Shown here piece after piece: positions 5,347 through 5,998 of a stretch of 5,998 nucleotides of DNA; position 1 is the first letter of the stretch, and each line of letters starts with the position of its first letter. Position numbers and translations under genes: made by a program. Location: positions 1 to 5,998 of the forward strand of contig CAIVDG010000051.1 of assembly GCA_903904615.1 (NCBI GenBank), written 5' to 3'. Source of the stretch: an uncultured Acidimicrobiaceae bacterium (GTDB lineage Bacteria; Actinomycetota; Acidimicrobiia; Acidimicrobiales; Ilumatobacteraceae). The notes beneath the pieces were generated by a model. It was not told where the DNA came from. It ran no database searches and saw only the letters and a list, made by a program, of their open reading frames with translations.

Positions 5347-5998
5347 TCAGACGACGACAGCTCCGCGGGTATCGAGCTTCAAAATCTTGGTGTGGCCGTC
5401 AGCTGGAAGCTTCTCTGCCACCGCCTGAGCCATTGCTGGATCACACATCAGGGCCACTGTTGGGCCCGACCCCGAGAGCCATCCGCACCATGCCCCCGCC
5501 GCTAGACCCGCGTCTAATGCAGCTGCACATGGTGGCGATGCTGCCAAACGAATGCCTTGGTGAATGCGATCTTGTGTTGCTTCGCGCAGCAGCTCCACAT
5601 TGCCGGTTTGTAACGCGGTGACAAACATGGCCGTACGCGCAATGTTGAACACAGCATCGGTCAACGCAATGGTGGGGCCAATTTTCCCGCGCGATTCATT
5701 TGTAGACGTAGTGAAATTCGGAACCCACATCACAAACGTTGGATCTAACGCAACTGGAACACGCACCACTTGCGATTCGGTTGCAATGACCACACCGCCA
5801 TAAATAGACGGCGCCACATTGTCGGCATGGCCTTCCAATTCGGTTCCGATTGATAAGGCATTCGATGTGTTCTGAGACCACGATGCACCTTCGCGTTGCA
5901 CCTCGGCTGCGATGATTCCGCCAACACGAACTGCACCGCTGAATCCCATGCCTCGCCCCATAGGAATGGAGTTGTTCACCCACACGCGACCCGAACCA
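5347..5998 (-). CDS. thrB: Homoserine kinase, C-terminal ~216 residues (5' end outside window)
   Basis: GHMP-superfamily kinase that phosphorylates L-homoserine with ATP to O-phospho-L-homoserine, the step before threonine synthase. The frame is open to the right edge and ends TGA 5349-5347. About 216 residues are visible and roughly 80 N-terminal ones are missing. Seen: the GHMP ATP-binding loop in the form NNSIPMGRGMGFSGAV (5932-5976), then LEGHADNVAPSIYGGVVIA, the ThrB-specific EGHxDNVAP block carrying active-site residues; STNESRGKIGPT followed by DAVFNIARTAMFVTAL, a ThrB substrate/helix region; TQDRIHQGIR, near the family R-x-H substrate contacts; and the C-terminal glycine-rich motif LSGSGPTVALM. 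A GTG at 5985 is internal to the conserved region and is not the start. The ATP loop has FSGA where most GHMP kinases read SSA (see findings). ThrB normally lies with hom and thrC, which would be to the right of this window. Confidence 0.92.
   Translation of the reverse strand, partial: GSGRVWVNNSIPMGRGMGFSGAVRVGGIIAAEVQREGASWSQNTSNALSIGTELEGHADNVAPSIYGGVVIATESQVVRVPVALDPTFVMWVPNFTTSTNESRGKIGPTIALTDAVFNIARTAMFVTALQTGNVELLREATQDRIHQGIRLAASPPCAAALDAGLAAGAWCGWLSGSGPTVALMCDPAMAQAVAEKLPADGHTKILKLDTRGAVVV

Overview
The window is a protein-coding stretch of a bacterial chromosome, probably from the phylum Actinomycetota. This rests on four things: a PimB-type glycosyltransferase (phosphatidylinositol mannoside synthesis), that gene sitting beside SRPBCC and ROK-kinase genes, a small two-CxxC protein of a kind I associate with actinobacteria, and moderate-to-high GC by eye. 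An Acidimicrobiia-like lineage (Ilumatobacter-type, freshwater or marine) is my best guess, with low confidence. I saw no insertion sequence, phage gene, CRISPR array, tRNA or rRNA.

Layout: the left edge (1-1022, + strand) is the C-terminal two thirds of glycerol kinase. Everything to its right is on the - strand. Read in transcription order, from the right edge leftward, this is: homoserine kinase thrB (5' end outside the window), a small Cys-rich protein (5077-5310), epoxyqueuosine reductase-like queG, a GT4 mannosyltransferase like pimB, a four-helix membrane protein of unknown function, an SRPBCC lipid-binding-fold protein, and a ROK-family glucokinase that ends against glpK.

The - strand genes are packed almost without gaps. 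Three junctions are 4-nt stop/start overlaps (ATGA, ATGA, GTGA), one is about an 8-nt overlap and one about 14 nt. The only noncoding gap is about 36 bp between thrB and the small protein, and it holds a promoter-like sequence. From queG to the ROK kinase the genes therefore look like one translationally coupled transcript. pimB, the membrane protein, the SRPBCC protein and the ROK kinase may form an envelope glycolipid and sugar-phosphate module. The queG and thrB links look more like housekeeping company. The convergent glpK and ROK stop codons overlap by 4 nt, with an inverted repeat straddling the junction.

No clearly new system is visible. The least explained items are the unnamed membrane protein between pimB and the SRPBCC gene, and the small CxxC protein overlapping queG.
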